Of a DNA stretch of 64,000 nt, positions 33,101 through 46,060 are shown in pieces (within the stretch, counting starts at the first letter, position 1; each line of letters starts with the position of its first letter). Location: contig JAKCOZ010000039.1 of the NCBI GenBank assembly GCA_022605955.1, positions 1,178,001-1,242,000 of the forward strand, given 5' to 3'. The notes under the pieces are model-generated. The model was not told the DNA's origin and searched no databases. It was given only the letters and a program-made list of their open reading frames with translations. Origin of the DNA: Rallus limicola. Its lineage: Eukaryota; Chordata; Aves; Gruiformes; Rallidae. The position numbers and the translations under genes are program-made.

Positions 33101-36100
33101 TGTCTATATTTATTTTCCCCTTGGGCATCTGTCAGCCCAGAGTCACTCAGAGACTTTTCTGATTGTTCACACAGGGTAGACTGTTCTGCTGCGGTTGCAG
33201 CTCTGCTTTGAGATGGAGGATGAAGAACCTGGTTTTCTGTTGTTTTTTCTGGATTTTTTTCTGCTTTCTTTGATCTAATGTCCCATCCTTCACCTGCTAT
33301 GGAATAAGAGAAACCCCATGATTAGAACCTTATGGGTTTTACTCCTTCTGCTACCACTTTGCATGATTTTCCATATCATTAATTCCACCCTAGCTAATCT
33401 TCCACTCTTCGTTGTAAACACAGGGGAGGGGAACTAGATGAGGGGAGAGGAGCAGAGAAATACAGTTACAGGTTTTACAAAAAATGTCTTCAATAGATGT
33501 TCCCATCATAACTATCAGAATGTAAGCCTTTAGCTACGCTGGTATTTGACACAACTTCTGTGACACAACTGACATCAGATTTTTGCAGATAATGTGCAGA
33601 TGCTGAATAAACATGTTTGAGTGAAGATCATAATTCTGATGGAATTTTATTTCATCAAAAGGTTCTATAAATAAAACATCACTAAGAAAATATCCTCTTG
33701 AGTAGATTATTTTCATTTTAATTCTCTTTAAAACTGGAAAGAAGTATTTACAGTATAAGGGAAGGAAGGAGAGTAAAAGTTTATTCTGGAAACATCATCT
33801 GAATGAATAATTTGATTTGATTATGAATTTTTGTCTGCTGATTAGGCACTGATTTATTTTCCCTTGCTTTGTTTCTTGCTGAAATGTTTTGGAGTCTTTT
33901 AACTAATTACTTGAAAAACAAGTATCATTTTTGCCCTAATCCATCACACAACTATAAGGGTAAATTTTTAAAAGCTTGCATTAATTTATCAAAATTTTTT
34001 ATATATCTGTGTTGTGTTGGCTAAAAAAATTCCAGAATGGTTTGTGGGATGTGGGTTTTTTGTCCCTCTGGTTTAGTACCGTGTGACAAAATTAAACAAT
34101 TCCCAGTAATAACGATCTTAAGCTTCTCCATAATTCCAGACATCTCTTGGACTCTCTTTCCTTCCTTTCTCCTCCCTGTTCCCTACAACACAACACAAAT
34201 ATTAAAGTATATAAATTAGAAAGCAGTTCATGCAGACAAGGGAAGAAAAAAAAAAATTAAAATATTACTCTGAGAAGGTTTGCTAACAAATAAAGTGGCA
34301 TCATAGGCTAGAAAGCATATGGCATTCCTATCAATAGTGGTCACCAAATAAAATTGTGTCTCTTAATATGATTCTTTATACCTATGCTCTTCCACAGCCA
34401 AGTAAACAAATGTGCATTTGAGCAGATTTAGATGTAAGGATATCATAAATCATGCCAGCTACTGCTTGTGCATGTCCGTGCCCTTTTGTGACCAGCACAC
34501 AGTTCTTCTAAGGACAAATTGCCAAGATCTGATGAGAACTAAATTACTTTGTGAAAGCTAACTTCTTTTTTATTTTCCCAAGACCACAGAATTTTTGTCA
34601 TCCCTTTTCACAAACAATATTTTGCCAAATGAAACTAATCTGATCAGAAATAAGATAATATAAAAATTAAAAAAAAATTAAAACTGTAGTTGATTGATAA
34701 GTCTGGTGGTGGTAAAATGGGAATTTATGAGCATTGTTATTTCCTATGACTTTTAAAATAATTTATTGTCTAGGCTTTTGATATCATGTGCATATATTTT
34801 ATATAAGAAGAGACTGAAATAGCAAGGAGGACAAAAGTTTTGGGACCTCACACAGTTACAAAACCAGACCTGCAGTTTCCTAACTCCATCGTGCTAGCAC
34901 TGTACTCTGTTTGGCTACTAATATCTTCCAATATATCAGGCTAACAGAATTTGAATAATGACTGTGTAGCTATGCTACATTTCTATCTGGCTACACCAAT
35001 TAAAAATGCATTTTTATGAACATGTCTACACATAAGGGTGAAGATGGATTCAAACTCTTCTGATTTCTCTAGCCTAACTAGAACCATACTAGCCCTAGAC
35101 CGTGAAACTCTTTCTGTATTTTAACAATGTGGTCAAAGTAACACTCTGCATCTTAGTAGGGCTTGTTACATTCAGCTCTATCCCAGGTCTTTCATTTATG
35201 ACTGACCTAATTGAAAGAGCTATTTTACTGCATATTCCAATGCTTTGGAGGATGTGAAGATATTTTTTTCCTTTTTTGACTATGCAGAAACGGCATCAAG
35301 AATAAATAGAATAATTATGGGAAAAGGCAAATCATGAAAACTATTCCCCCAGTGAGTTATGTTTAGTTTATGACACCATCGTTTTTCTCTCTTTACATTT
35401 GAAGTCATATTACATATGTTACAGGTTTGATTCCAAAACAAAGGCTCCCAGGACTTGAACAGTAGCCATGAAGTGGAATTACCTTGCACATAGTGAATAA
35501 ATTCCTCAGTTTATCTTATTAATACAGCAAATGATCCTTTTTAACAAATGTGACACCACCTGCTGCTTAAACAAACATCTATTTGGAAGTTCATCTGAGA
35601 TAAAACAATCTCTCTTGATGAAAAGATCTTCATATTAAAAGTATTTGAGTGCAGCTTAAGAAGGAAATGGTGAATCTAGAACACAGGACACATGTTTGGG
35701 AAAATAAAGGAGGTATATCCTTAAACATGTCTTTCTTTCAAAGAAAGCAAAGAAGAAAAGTAAGCTAAGCATCAGATGAATGCAATCAATATGAAACTAA
35801 ATACTGGCCCAAAAATCAGAGGTATTTCTTCATATATACACATATCTCAGTCGGTTTCCTTTCAAAATTAAAATCCAAAACCTACTAAAATAGAGAAGAA
35901 AAATTAATACCTTGCAAACAATAAAACTCTGATCTGACACATAATCTCAAAAGGAAACAATAACTATATATTCATGTGATAAGAACAATTTCCTTATATT
36001 TATGAACTGAGAAATATGATTGAAAACAATGTCTTACCAGGCTTTCAAAGGCAACAGTCATCTTGCAGAAAAGTGATATAATTTGTGACAGCTTCAATAC

Positions 36101-36265
36101 GGACTACATTCTTTATTTCATTTAAAATAAAGCATCTGCAGAACAAAGCACCACTATGATTTGCTGCCTACCTGTTCTTAATTATAATACTGAGCTGCAT
36201 AATAGTTCACTGGGAATAAGAGCTAATACCCTAAGGCAAATTTTAGCAGCCTTTCCTCTTTTCAA
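30139..36265. other. Unique AT-rich non-coding DNA
   Basis: No gene is recognised. The only structured part noticed is 31640-31995, with a TATATAA motif and a duplicated TTCAGAGGTGAGC motif. Confidence 0.5.
31834..31840 (+). promoter_or_regulatory. Possible TATA box (tentative)
   Basis: GGCTATATAAACTG lies upstream of two copies of a 13-bp motif (31869-31881 and 31981-31993) that contains a good 5' splice-site consensus, AGAG/GTGAGC. The combination is suggestive of a non-coding transcript start, but a chance occurrence is quite possible. Confidence 0.2.
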
Positions 36266-36269
36266 ACTT

Positions 36270-36400
36270 TAACATGGTGGGATGTTCAGAGAATTGGAGA
36301 AGGGTTGTGGTTGGCAAGAACCTCTGGAGACTGTTTAGTTCAACTCTCTTGCTCAAGCTGGCCAACTTGGACTTCAGCGACCTCTATGGACAACTTCTCC
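36270..36400 (-). mobile_element. Possible diverged CR1 3' remnant, minus strand
   Basis: GGTTGTGGTTGGCAAGAACC, then a CTCTGGAGACTGTTTAGTTC block and TCTCTTGCTCAAGCTGGCCA resemble the reverse-complemented CR1 3' end, with many mismatches. The limits are vague. Confidence 0.5.
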
Positions 36401-37410
36401 GGATGTTTTATCACCTGCACCCAATACAGGGTTCAGTATGTCCAAATCCAAAGCATGAAAATTAAAGAGTGACACAGCTCAAAGGTACTAGTGGTGGTTT
36501 ATGCTAGTTGAAGTTATCGGGTTATATTACATCCCTTTGAATAATAAGTAATGCCAATTTATAATCATAAAACCTGAGGAAAATAAAACATAACTCTGGG
36601 AAGTGAAAGTATATTTTTCTGATAACTTTTACCTTCCCTTTTTTCTTCCAGATATAATACATTTTTGTCTGTTTACTTCCCTGATCCTCCCCAAGGTTTC
36701 TTGTTTCTCTGCATCCTCTTCTCTCCTCGCTTTTATTCCTTCTTCTCACTCATTGTATTTTATCACTCTCCCTCTTTGTCTGTTGAACAGCTCTCTGTCT
36801 TTCAATTGTCATTGTCATGATAGGCATTTTGAAAGCATTTTACAAAAAGGATTTGCTTCACAATATTTTCTAAGCTGTGTGGATTTGTACATGTCAGAAT
36901 AATGTCTTGCTGTTGTTCCTCTGCCACTGCCATATCCTATACCTTAAGATTTCACTCCTGCAAACTGAGTTTTTTCCTATTTAATCCACTCACAGCCTAT
37001 TATCGCCTCCATCTTTTTTTCCCAACTTTTTTTCTGCTTTGTACATATTTGAATGGAAAATTAAAATAAAATTCCCTTCCCCATATCGTAGTTCTTCAAT
37101 TGATTGTATTCTTTTCTCACCACTTTCATTGTACATCAAATGTAAAAGCACAGCAAGGAAACCTATTTCTTACAGATACATCAAATACTTCAAACTAACC
37201 CTTACATTTAATACATAGTGCAGAGGGTTTGAACTCTGCTGCTCCCTCAAGGGAACTACGCAGAAACTCTGCATAATGCTTCAGAAGTGTGGTAGTAGAA
37301 GTGATGTAGCTGAGCTCTGCTCCTTAACAAAGTTTCCAAATATTCTGTTTCTCTCCTATATTTTTGTAGAAAAATGGTTGTGGGTCTGGGGCTATTTTGC
37401 TTGGGTTTGC

Positions 37411-37442
37411 TTTGTTTGTTTGTTTGTTTGTTTGTTTGTTTG
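37411..37442 (+). repeat. Perfect (TTTG)8 microsatellite
   Basis: Eight uninterrupted TTTG units. The overlapping frames on both strands (Lys/Gln/Thr-rich or Phe/Val/Cys-rich) are translations of this repeat. Confidence 0.97.
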
Positions 37443-39660
37443 TGGTTTTCTGTTGGGTTTTTTGTGTTTGCAGGAAGAAGGAAAGAGAATGATAGGTTTT
37501 GTTTGGTTTGTTCTGGATATGCACCAGTAATGTTGGGCATATTTTTTCACCATATAGAGTCTTTCTCCCTTTTCTGTTCCACAGTGACCTTTCTTCTACT
37601 ACCTTATTACCCTTCAGCCCTTTCTTTTTTTTTTACTCACTGTAAAAGAAAGTCATGTTATGTGGGATAAAATTCAGCTGACTCAAATAAGTACTTTGAA
37701 CTTAAATTAAACTGTTGAACTAGGCTCCTGTCCAGTTGTCTGTTCACAAGGAAGGGCAGATCCTCACGTAGAAATTACAAAGCTAATCACAGGTTTTTTT
37801 CTGTACTTTCTCCCACAACAATGCTCTATCGCTCACACAAAAATATTAATCAGTTGTCTCAAAGGATTAATTTCATTTAACTTTAGTTACCAAAATCTGT
37901 GTATCTAAGCTAGCTATCCTGGACCCCTTTCTAGTTGATGAGAAGAGATTGACACATCCTGAGGACAGTATAGATGAGAAGATAAAACCCGTAGCAGTGT
38001 CCTTACTCTTAATTCAGTACCTGTCATTGTTTTGATGTGATGCTAAATTATTATATGGCTAAAGCTAGATGAGATATACCTTGTATTTCTCATCTCCAGA
38101 CATAACATTACTGTTCATTTTTTGCTGTATTGCACACTGTGACTCTAGGTCATTCTGTAGCAAATTCCAGTGCACACTACCCATTGTGCATAAAAGCACA
38201 AGAGAAACATAATTAGATCTACCTATTTGATTCCATCTGTTCCCTGGAAACCTGAACTTTATACATATTTAAATTCAGCAAAACAAACTTAATGAACTTC
38301 TCATTATAGTCCTAATCCTCCATTCCTTACAGACTTCACATTACCATTACTTTCAAGGAACTCAGGTAGTATAATAAGAAGGAGAAGGGCATCGCCTCCT
38401 TTCCAGTGCCTCACCTGGACAGTGGGTCTAGTTACTTCCATGTTTGGGTTTTATTTGTTGTACACTGCAGTGTAATCACTTTCATATGAGATCCTGGACC
38501 GAAATGAAAAACATAAGCCATTCTAGCCTAAATGGATGCAAATCCCAGACATTCTCCTACAAACAGCTTTTCATCCATTGGAGACTTCTGTTTGTTTCAT
38601 TGCTTTGTTTTCTCAGTAAAGTATCTTTGACTTGACTGTTGCAAGCAGGTTAAATCCAATAGATAATCTGCAAGGAATATATTATGTATAAAAATAACAA
38701 CCTGCATGGGTCCTTAGTAATTGTTGTCATCTAAAAATCTCTCCACATAAAAATTACTACTTTAGTGAGACATGGAGAAGTGGACAAAAAGGGGAAGAAG
38801 CGACTTCTCATGCATGAAATTAATTTTTTATATAAGAAATAAATAATGTTTCCTATGTTTAATATCTCAGTTTAATTATCTAGTCATAATCAAACCAAAC
38901 AGGAATGGGTGCTGTAGCCTTACATTCTTAACAAAGAATTCAGCTTTATAAAGATACTTCACTTATACTGGGCCAGCTCTTAACAGTGAAATACTGAGGA
39001 GTTTACAATATAATTAAAGCAGAAATCTTGAAAGTATGTAGGAACTATATAATACCTTGTAAAGCAGACAATGGTTCCCAAAATACCCACGACACTTTGC
39101 AATGCCTTAGTAATGCCCTATAGGTCATCTTCCCTTTATACCAATCTTAAAAGGAAAGTATTGGATTTTTAGTGAGAATAAAATATTTTATTTCTGTGGC
39201 ATATATCTTCTAACATAATCAACACGTTTTCCCCTAGATGCAAACAAAAGACCATCTGTAAGGCATCGATGTTATTTTGTAAGGAAGAGAGAATTCTGAG
39301 GCTGATTTTTTTCTGAGGCCTGTGGATTTAGAAATTTATGGAGTTTGGGGAACTGATGCTTAGGGTTTTACATTATGTGTTTAATATTTGAACATCAAAG
39401 GCAGTGGAAATCTTTCATTTACTACAGAGATGTATTTTCTTTGGAGCATTTTGGAAGTCATCTATACTTTCCACATTTGCTACTATACATACTTTTTTAT
39501 AGTTGTCAAAAAAATATCAGGAGCTTTAGATTATATTTTAAAAGTCCATAATTTTAATTATGTAATGTATTTTTTTTTCAGATCAACACCTGGAAAGGCG
39601 AAAATGTAAACATAATCTTTTTTAGGCTTACCTAGTTAAGAAAAACTCCACATACAAATG

Positions 39661-39715
39661 AACAAACAAAACAAAACAACAACAAAAAACCCCAAAAACA
39701 AACAAACAAACAAAA
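39661..39715 (+). repeat. Imperfect AAAC microsatellite
   Basis: Repeats of AAAC and AAC with one AACCCC interruption. Confidence 0.9.
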
Positions 39716-42700
39716 GTTCTACAGCTAAGAGACCTGGATGAAAAAAATCAGTTCTGTCTTTTCAAAGCCAACATGTCACACAAAGTCCTCCATAGCTTGC
39801 TCTAAATCTGTATGAAGAATAGTTTTGTTTTTTTTTCCTGAAGCCTCCTATTATGAACATATGCATTTGACTGCAACACTTGTAAATCCACATGAAATTA
39901 GAATTACAAGGTATTTATTGCTGTACATGCATAAAATTTTGTTCTGTTAAATAAAATTTACAAAGTAAAGGAATCAGAAAGATTATTCCTTTTGAGAGAA
40001 CAGTGTCTGGAAAATATATGGTGGAAACTGACCTGTGAAAAGCCCTGTGAGGAAATATTATTGTGTCAATATTGAGAAGATGTAGAGATTAGAATAAGAA
40101 AGGCAGTATTCATTAGGATGAGACTGGGTGAGGGTATTTAGAATATATTATGTGGCAGTTTACATTTCAGTACTTCACACTGCAAAACTACTATATTTTT
40201 AAAGACTATAGGAAATGAATGAACCAATGGTGACACTTGTATATATTCTCTGAGAATAACTGTACTGATACTGCCTAGGATAAAAATGTCTTAGAGATAC
40301 AAACTTTTACCATGGCTCTGAAACATAAGACAGCTGTTAATGGTCTAGGCTTAGAAAGAATTTTACCATGGGTATTTTATTGCCAAATTGCCAACTATAG
40401 TCATTTTCTAACCTAGAGTGCAGTATCAAGGTCTAACCAGCCAGAAATACCTGTTTGATTCTGATGCATATCCTGGGTTTCTGCATTTTTATTTGCATTT
40501 ATTTTTCCACAGGGTGGTACCAGGTGATAACTTACAGCACAGAAGCATACTAGCCCTACTAAATTTTATTACTGTTTATGCCTGTCTTCTGCCAGCAAAT
40601 GTTATTATAAGGTCTGTCATCGGAAACCATCACCCTCATCCTTTTAGAAAAATGACGACTCCTTCATGGCTATATGAGAAAGATTGTTAGTACCTGCTTT
40701 TACTATGTTGATAATTTACATTTCTACAATGCAAATTTTGTCATTAGTTTACTTCAACAAAATACTCATTCCATGAAAGCAATGCCTTCAAAATGTACTC
40801 AGTTTGACAGAGAAGAAGTTGTTGGATATGAAGTAATCAGACAAAATTACTTGTAATCTGTTTACAGGAACTAGTAATGCTGCAGGTGTTACACGTCATC
40901 CAATAATGAGGTGGTATTAGCAAAGATTTTCTCCTGATAATTCTGGTTTTAGGATGCCTGTTTATTTCCATGTTATAAACCAGTGACTGCATAATATAAA
41001 GTACCTGAACAGTCTCAAGAACATGAATTTAAGTGTGGACTGCTCAAAGTTTAGGCAACAGCAAGCTATAGTATCTGGATCCCTTTTCTTTTTTTCTAGA
41101 ATTCCACTCTTTTGGCATCTCTTAATAGAAAGAAATATCTTTTGGTAGGTAAAACAGAACACTAGTTCACCCAAAAGGGCTCTTGAGAAAAAAGAAACTA
41201 GCAGCCATGATAAATAAAATATCGAGAATTTCAAATGGTAGTAGATGTCCATGTGGGAGAAAATTAATTAAACCTTCAAAGTTCCTCTGAGACCACTATA
41301 AATTCCACTTTAAATTCTTTTATACCTATTAAGATTCTTAGACTACCTCCAGGCGCTAATCACCATGTTAGGTGCCTAAATAAATGCCTAAAATTCCAGC
41401 TTTCACCATAAAAGTACTGACAGTTGGTCAGAGTCTGAATACAGATCTAACTAGACTTTCTCTCTCTTTATGATGAGATTGCCAGAGGAAAGGGGAAAGA
41501 AAAAAAAAATAGGGGGGAGGGAAAGATGGGTGGGAGCAGGGAAGATAAAAGGCTTTAAAAAAGCTTTTAAACTCTATAAAGTGAGGTTTTACTGGACCAT
41601 AAACTAAGATAATTAACATTTTTAAACAGAGAAATCTGCAGGTCTTGTTTCAGTTGGTGAAGCAACAAAGGCAAATAAGCAACTGAGGAATAGCCAAGAT
41701 GTCTTGTCTAATTCCAGGCATCCTGGAGTATTCTACCTAGCCCATACTATTGCTTTAGAAGGCTATGGGTATCCCACAGGTCTTATGACTTCTCAAATAT
41801 GGCATGTCAAATGGACTAAACACTAATGTCAACTCACTTAAGCCTAAACTGGTAATATTGGGTGCAATGCATATTCAAGAGGGTTTATAAAGAATTTTCT
41901 CTTGCCAGTCACATTGTTTTCAAACAAATCTTTACTCTAATACAGGTATCAATCATCTCAGTGGCTTTCCTAGGCACAGTAAACTGCTGCACCCTGTCTG
42001 GTTCCCAGGAAGACTCTGTAACAATTTGAGGCCTAGCATCCTGACCTCTGCTAAGGCTGCTCAAGACCTCTACTCCTCTTGGAACTTTCTCAACCTACAC
42101 ATGAGCTCTGAATTCCTAGATCTTCCCAGACTGGGCCCCCATGTTCTTTACTCACACTTTCCAAGCTCCTGAAACTTCTCTGACTGAAGAAGTTGAGTTA
42201 CATGGGAAGGAACAACCCTCCCATGGTTTCAGCTGATTTGCTCTTCAATTAACAAAATATTAAAGTTTAAAATGAACATATCAAACATGCTGCCTTTTAA
42301 TTTTTTCCCCTATTTTTTTTTTCTTTGCAGAACATACAGCTTCCAGAAAAAGTATCAATATAGATTGAAAAGTACTGAGTGGTGAAGGGAAAATGTAGGA
42401 AAAGTGAAGGTGGGCTAGAATATTGTTGAGATATTAGTGAGTCAGTGGTGTCTGTATCCAGCAGCAGAGGAGGAAGCATCCATACTGATCAACATCAGAC
42501 AGCTTTAGAAAAAGAGATGATGAATCTGGAAGTGATGTAATTCCTGAACTAAAAGCAAGGACTTGCATTTGAGTAATCCATTTTGAAAGGAAGATTTTGC
42601 CTGACAAAGCAGTCCCAATTATTTTATGTGATACAAAGTGGAAGCTAATTAGACACCCAAATTATTTATACAAATTAAGCAAAAGCCAAAACTCTAAAGG

Positions 42701-43471
42701 GGGTAATTAAATTTATTTGAAATTAGTATTTCATTGAAGAGTCCTGGAGAGATGCCAACGGCAGGATGCCTCCCTCAGAAAGCCTGTTTTGCACTATGCT
42801 GTGAATATGATGGATGCTCAAATGGTTCAGAAGTTACAGGTTTCTTAAAGCAAAAGATATGAAAACATGAAGGATTCACTGTTTGTATTTCCTATATTTG
42901 TTCAACTAGCAGCAAATGGTGTTAAGGGATTATGGGGAGAAAAAAATGTAATTGAGGAAATAAAGAGAAAAAAACCCTCACCTCTCTCTCAACAGGGATT
43001 TAATTTTAATGTTAAAAATACCATTGTAATTCTACAGCTATGCTCTGGCCTCTGATACAGTTTTGATTAAAGGATGTGCCTATTATACATCTCTGCAGGG
43101 ATGTGTCTAATAGCCACTATGGCTCAAGATAGAACCATTTACCTAACCTTTTTCCCAGTTGATGAAAACAACTTAACTTGTGCTAACATATGTCTGTAGC
43201 AAATTATAGCAATTTTTCTCACCCTTAGTCCATCAGGAGTACAGCCAAGACTTTATCCATCCTTATCTCGTCCCTAAGATCACTCTTCTTTTAGTTTCTT
43301 CACAGCAAAATGTTTGCAGTGATTATTCTGATCAATTCTCATGCTCCTGCAAGAAGCATCATGTACACATTCTCATCAAGGCAAGCACCGGTTGCAGTTT
43401 TGTGACTCTCCAGTCTTGTCACTCCAGTGATAAGAAGTAATACTGGAATTTCCTGAAGAAATGTGCAGTTA

Positions 43472-43497
43472 ACCATTTTATGACTTGATAAAATGGT
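43472..43497. repeat. Perfect hairpin, 10-bp stem, 6-nt loop
   Basis: ACCATTTTAT, loop GACTTG, ATAAAATGGT. Confidence 0.9.
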
Positions 43498-44262
43498 ACC
43501 TTGTTGAATCAGAAAATACCTGTGCTTTCTGAATCCAAATAAAATTTTGAAAAGAAAAGAGAACATCCAAAATTTTCAATTTGGCATGATAGTTAATTTG
43601 AAAGAATACATTTATAACTGTTAGAAGAAAATGTGAAAATTGCTCTTCAGCATTTTGAGGGGAAAAGAGAGAAACTTTTTCTGCAGAATTGAGCTAGCAT
43701 AAGAGGAAAAGGATCAGTTTTGAGAAATCAGAAGCTATTTCTTTTTTGCATCCTAACAGAAGCTAGAGTATCTTCTTTGTCTATTAGGCAAAATCAAGAT
43801 ATGATCCCCCCAAAGTATTGGGTTTTACCCAAAACAATACTTAAATTTGAGACATGATTAAAAACCAGAAGTTTTAATGCTGAATTTATCCAAAGTACTC
43901 TTTAGTCACCTGTTTATCTTTTTCTCTCATATACTTTTATCTTGATTTGTATCCTAATAGCTCCTAGAAACCCCACTTGCTCAAATCCCTTTGTTTAATC
44001 TCAGAATAATTTAAAAAAGGCAGTTCTTGCTCCAATGTATGTATTCCTCACCATTTTATTTTTATGCCATTTTTAAAGTATAGTTCCTCTACACTGTGTA
44101 TCTCTAATAAATTTGTAAAATTTTTGATGGGATCTTGGAATATGCAATATGAAGAGATTATTTTTGGTGAAGAGTTAGGTTTATTTGATTTCTGAATATC
44201 ACCCCAAATCACCTGAAAGTTATTCCACATTTATTTATGTGTGGATTGTTTGCTGTTTTGGT

Positions 44263-44284
44263 TTGTTGTTTGTTTGTTTGTTTA
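44263..44284 (+). repeat. TTTG/TTG microsatellite
   Basis: Four to five TTTG units preceded by TTG units. Confidence 0.85.
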
Positions 44285-45039
44285 TTTCTTTTCCCAATAA
44301 GTTAAAAAAAAATAACCATGAATAGGATAAGACTATCTTGGTAAATATCTTCATTTTACCCTTTTAAGTATTTTATTGAACATTGAAAATGTATGGATGC
44401 ACACCTACATGCGTATCTTTGTGTGTATGCTTCATGTGTACGTGTGAGCATTATTTTTAGGCCATAGATTCTTTCTTTTAGTATATTTTATTATGCTGCT
44501 CTTTGAAGCAGTAAAATTAGTTATGGTACTTTTATTGATGTTGATTATAGGGATGTCTGATTTCATTTAGCATTCATACTGCACAGTAAGTGTCTTTTAT
44601 AACCACCTTACTTTCACAGATGATTTGTCCCACTGTAAAATCATTAAGGACATTCATTAGAATTTGTCACTCTGTTCCAGAAAACTAATACTTTTAAAAA
44701 TAAAGGTTCAATTGTTTGTGTTTAATTTCAGTCATGTTTTCTTTTAGACTTTAAGCCATTTTTTTTATTTAACATACTGCTAAGTGACTCTGGCACTGTT
44801 TAGCATTGTAAGAAGTCTTTCATAATTATTCCTGGCTGCTGATCAGAGTCAAATTTATAACTACCTTGCTCCTGGTATCTTCAGTGCCAGAACCCCTTCC
44901 TCCTAGTTTTTTAAATGATTCATTGGAAAGAGTTTTCTAAGTTTAGGGGAGCCCTTAAGCTAGTCTCTTATTTCCTTATTGAGAAGGAACACTGGAGTTC
45001 TCAGGCCCTTCAGGTCTCATTGATTCCTTAAAGATGGGT

Positions 45040-46060
45040 AGATTATACAAAGTGGGTGAAAAACTGTGCAGAAAGATGAACTCAGGGGACAATGGTCAAT
45101 GGATTCATCTGGCAATCAATTAAAATTAATGTACCTTGGAGGCTGATGCAAGCCTCATCAATGGTCTTGATGTTGACAAAGAATGGGACCTCAAATATCT
45201 CATGGATTACATCAGTTCTTATGGAAGTAGATTATATAATGCCATTCATAACATCCTCAACAGGCTAGAGGAATCGACTGACAAAAGTCTTGAAGGCCAA
45301 GCAAGACAAACATAAAGTCCTGCAATTGAACTGAACTAACTCCATAGGACTGCAAAGCATAGGGACTGACTGGATAGAACAAACGTCTTTTGAAAGGATC
45401 TGGAGAATTCTAGAGGACAACATATTAAGCTTGATGTGTTTCAGGTTGCATTAGTTCAGGCATAGCCAGAAGTTCAAGGCAAGTGGCTATACACTTCCAT
45501 TTGGGACTTGTGAGTGTATCTGACATACTGCACCAGATTCTGGATGCCCATTACAAGACATCAGGAAGCCAGGGACTAAAGCACATGGCACATAATCATA
45601 GTATCTAGAAAGGTTTATGTTGGAAGGGACTTTTAAAGGTCATCTAGTCCACCCCCACCGGCAGTAAGAGGGACACCTTTAACTAGATCAGAAGAAGCAA
45701 AATGAATTGGGTTTAATGAACTTCAAGAAGACAAAACTGTGAGAGAGATTACTTTCAGTCTTCAGATTCTCAGCAGTGCACAACAAAAATAAGATTGTAA
45801 CTTTCAGTAAAAGAAATTCTAACTATGTATCAGCAAAAATGTTTAAAAAATTAGTGGGCAAGCACCAGAAGGTACATGATTTTTTTGTGCAAGGAAGCAC
45901 GGGCACATAAAGGGTTTTTTTTGTTTCTTTCTCTTCAGCAGTGAAACATAGATGTTACGGATTCTCCCAAACTTACGTGAGCATCCTGATCTAACTTTAA
46001 TGCTAGCCTTGCTTTGAGGAGGAGTTTGGATTAGACAACCTCCAGAGGTAGGTCTTGTGC
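45040..46060 (+). mobile_element. Ancient, highly diverged CR1 LINE, plus strand
   Basis: Scattered blocks follow the order of the CR1 3' coding region: AACAGGCTAGAGGAATCGAC near 45258, AAAGTCCTGCAATTGAACTG near 45314, GAGGACAACATATTAAGCTTG near 45412 and CACCAGATTCTGGATGCCCA near 45530. The end block GGATTAGACAACCTCCAGAG lies near 46028. Reading frames are destroyed. A younger CR1 in the opposite direction (45593-45690) interrupts it. The left limit is uncertain. Confidence 0.72.
45593..45690 (-). mobile_element. Short CR1 3' end, minus strand, nested in older CR1
   Basis: The plus strand opens ATAATCATAGTATCTAGAAA, then a GTTGGAAGGGACTTTTAAAGG block, TCATCTAGTCCACCCCCACC and an AACTAGATCAG end. 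This is a 5'-truncated CR1 of about 95 bp, less diverged than its host. Confidence 0.85.

Larger units (their letters stand above)
36401..45035. other. Unique AT-rich non-coding DNA
   Basis: No gene is recognised. It includes microsatellites at 37411-37442, 39661-39715 and 44263-44284, a purine-rich tract near 41485-41545 and a hairpin at 43472-43497. Acceptor-like splice motifs occur near 39583 and 42330 but lead into no convincing exon. Confidence 0.55.

Noticed and set aside
36522..36902. Pyrimidine-rich stretch with 75-99 codon frames on opposite strands
   Set aside because: Complementary composition-driven frames without domains.
39575..39612. Splice-acceptor-like T-run plus CAG followed by a short open stretch
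   Set aside because: The possible exon is tiny, the donor candidate is weak and nothing recognisable is encoded.
42300..42365. Strong polypyrimidine tract plus TTTGCAG acceptor
   Set aside because: All three frames after it close within about 20 codons and no good donor follows, so no exon can be supported.
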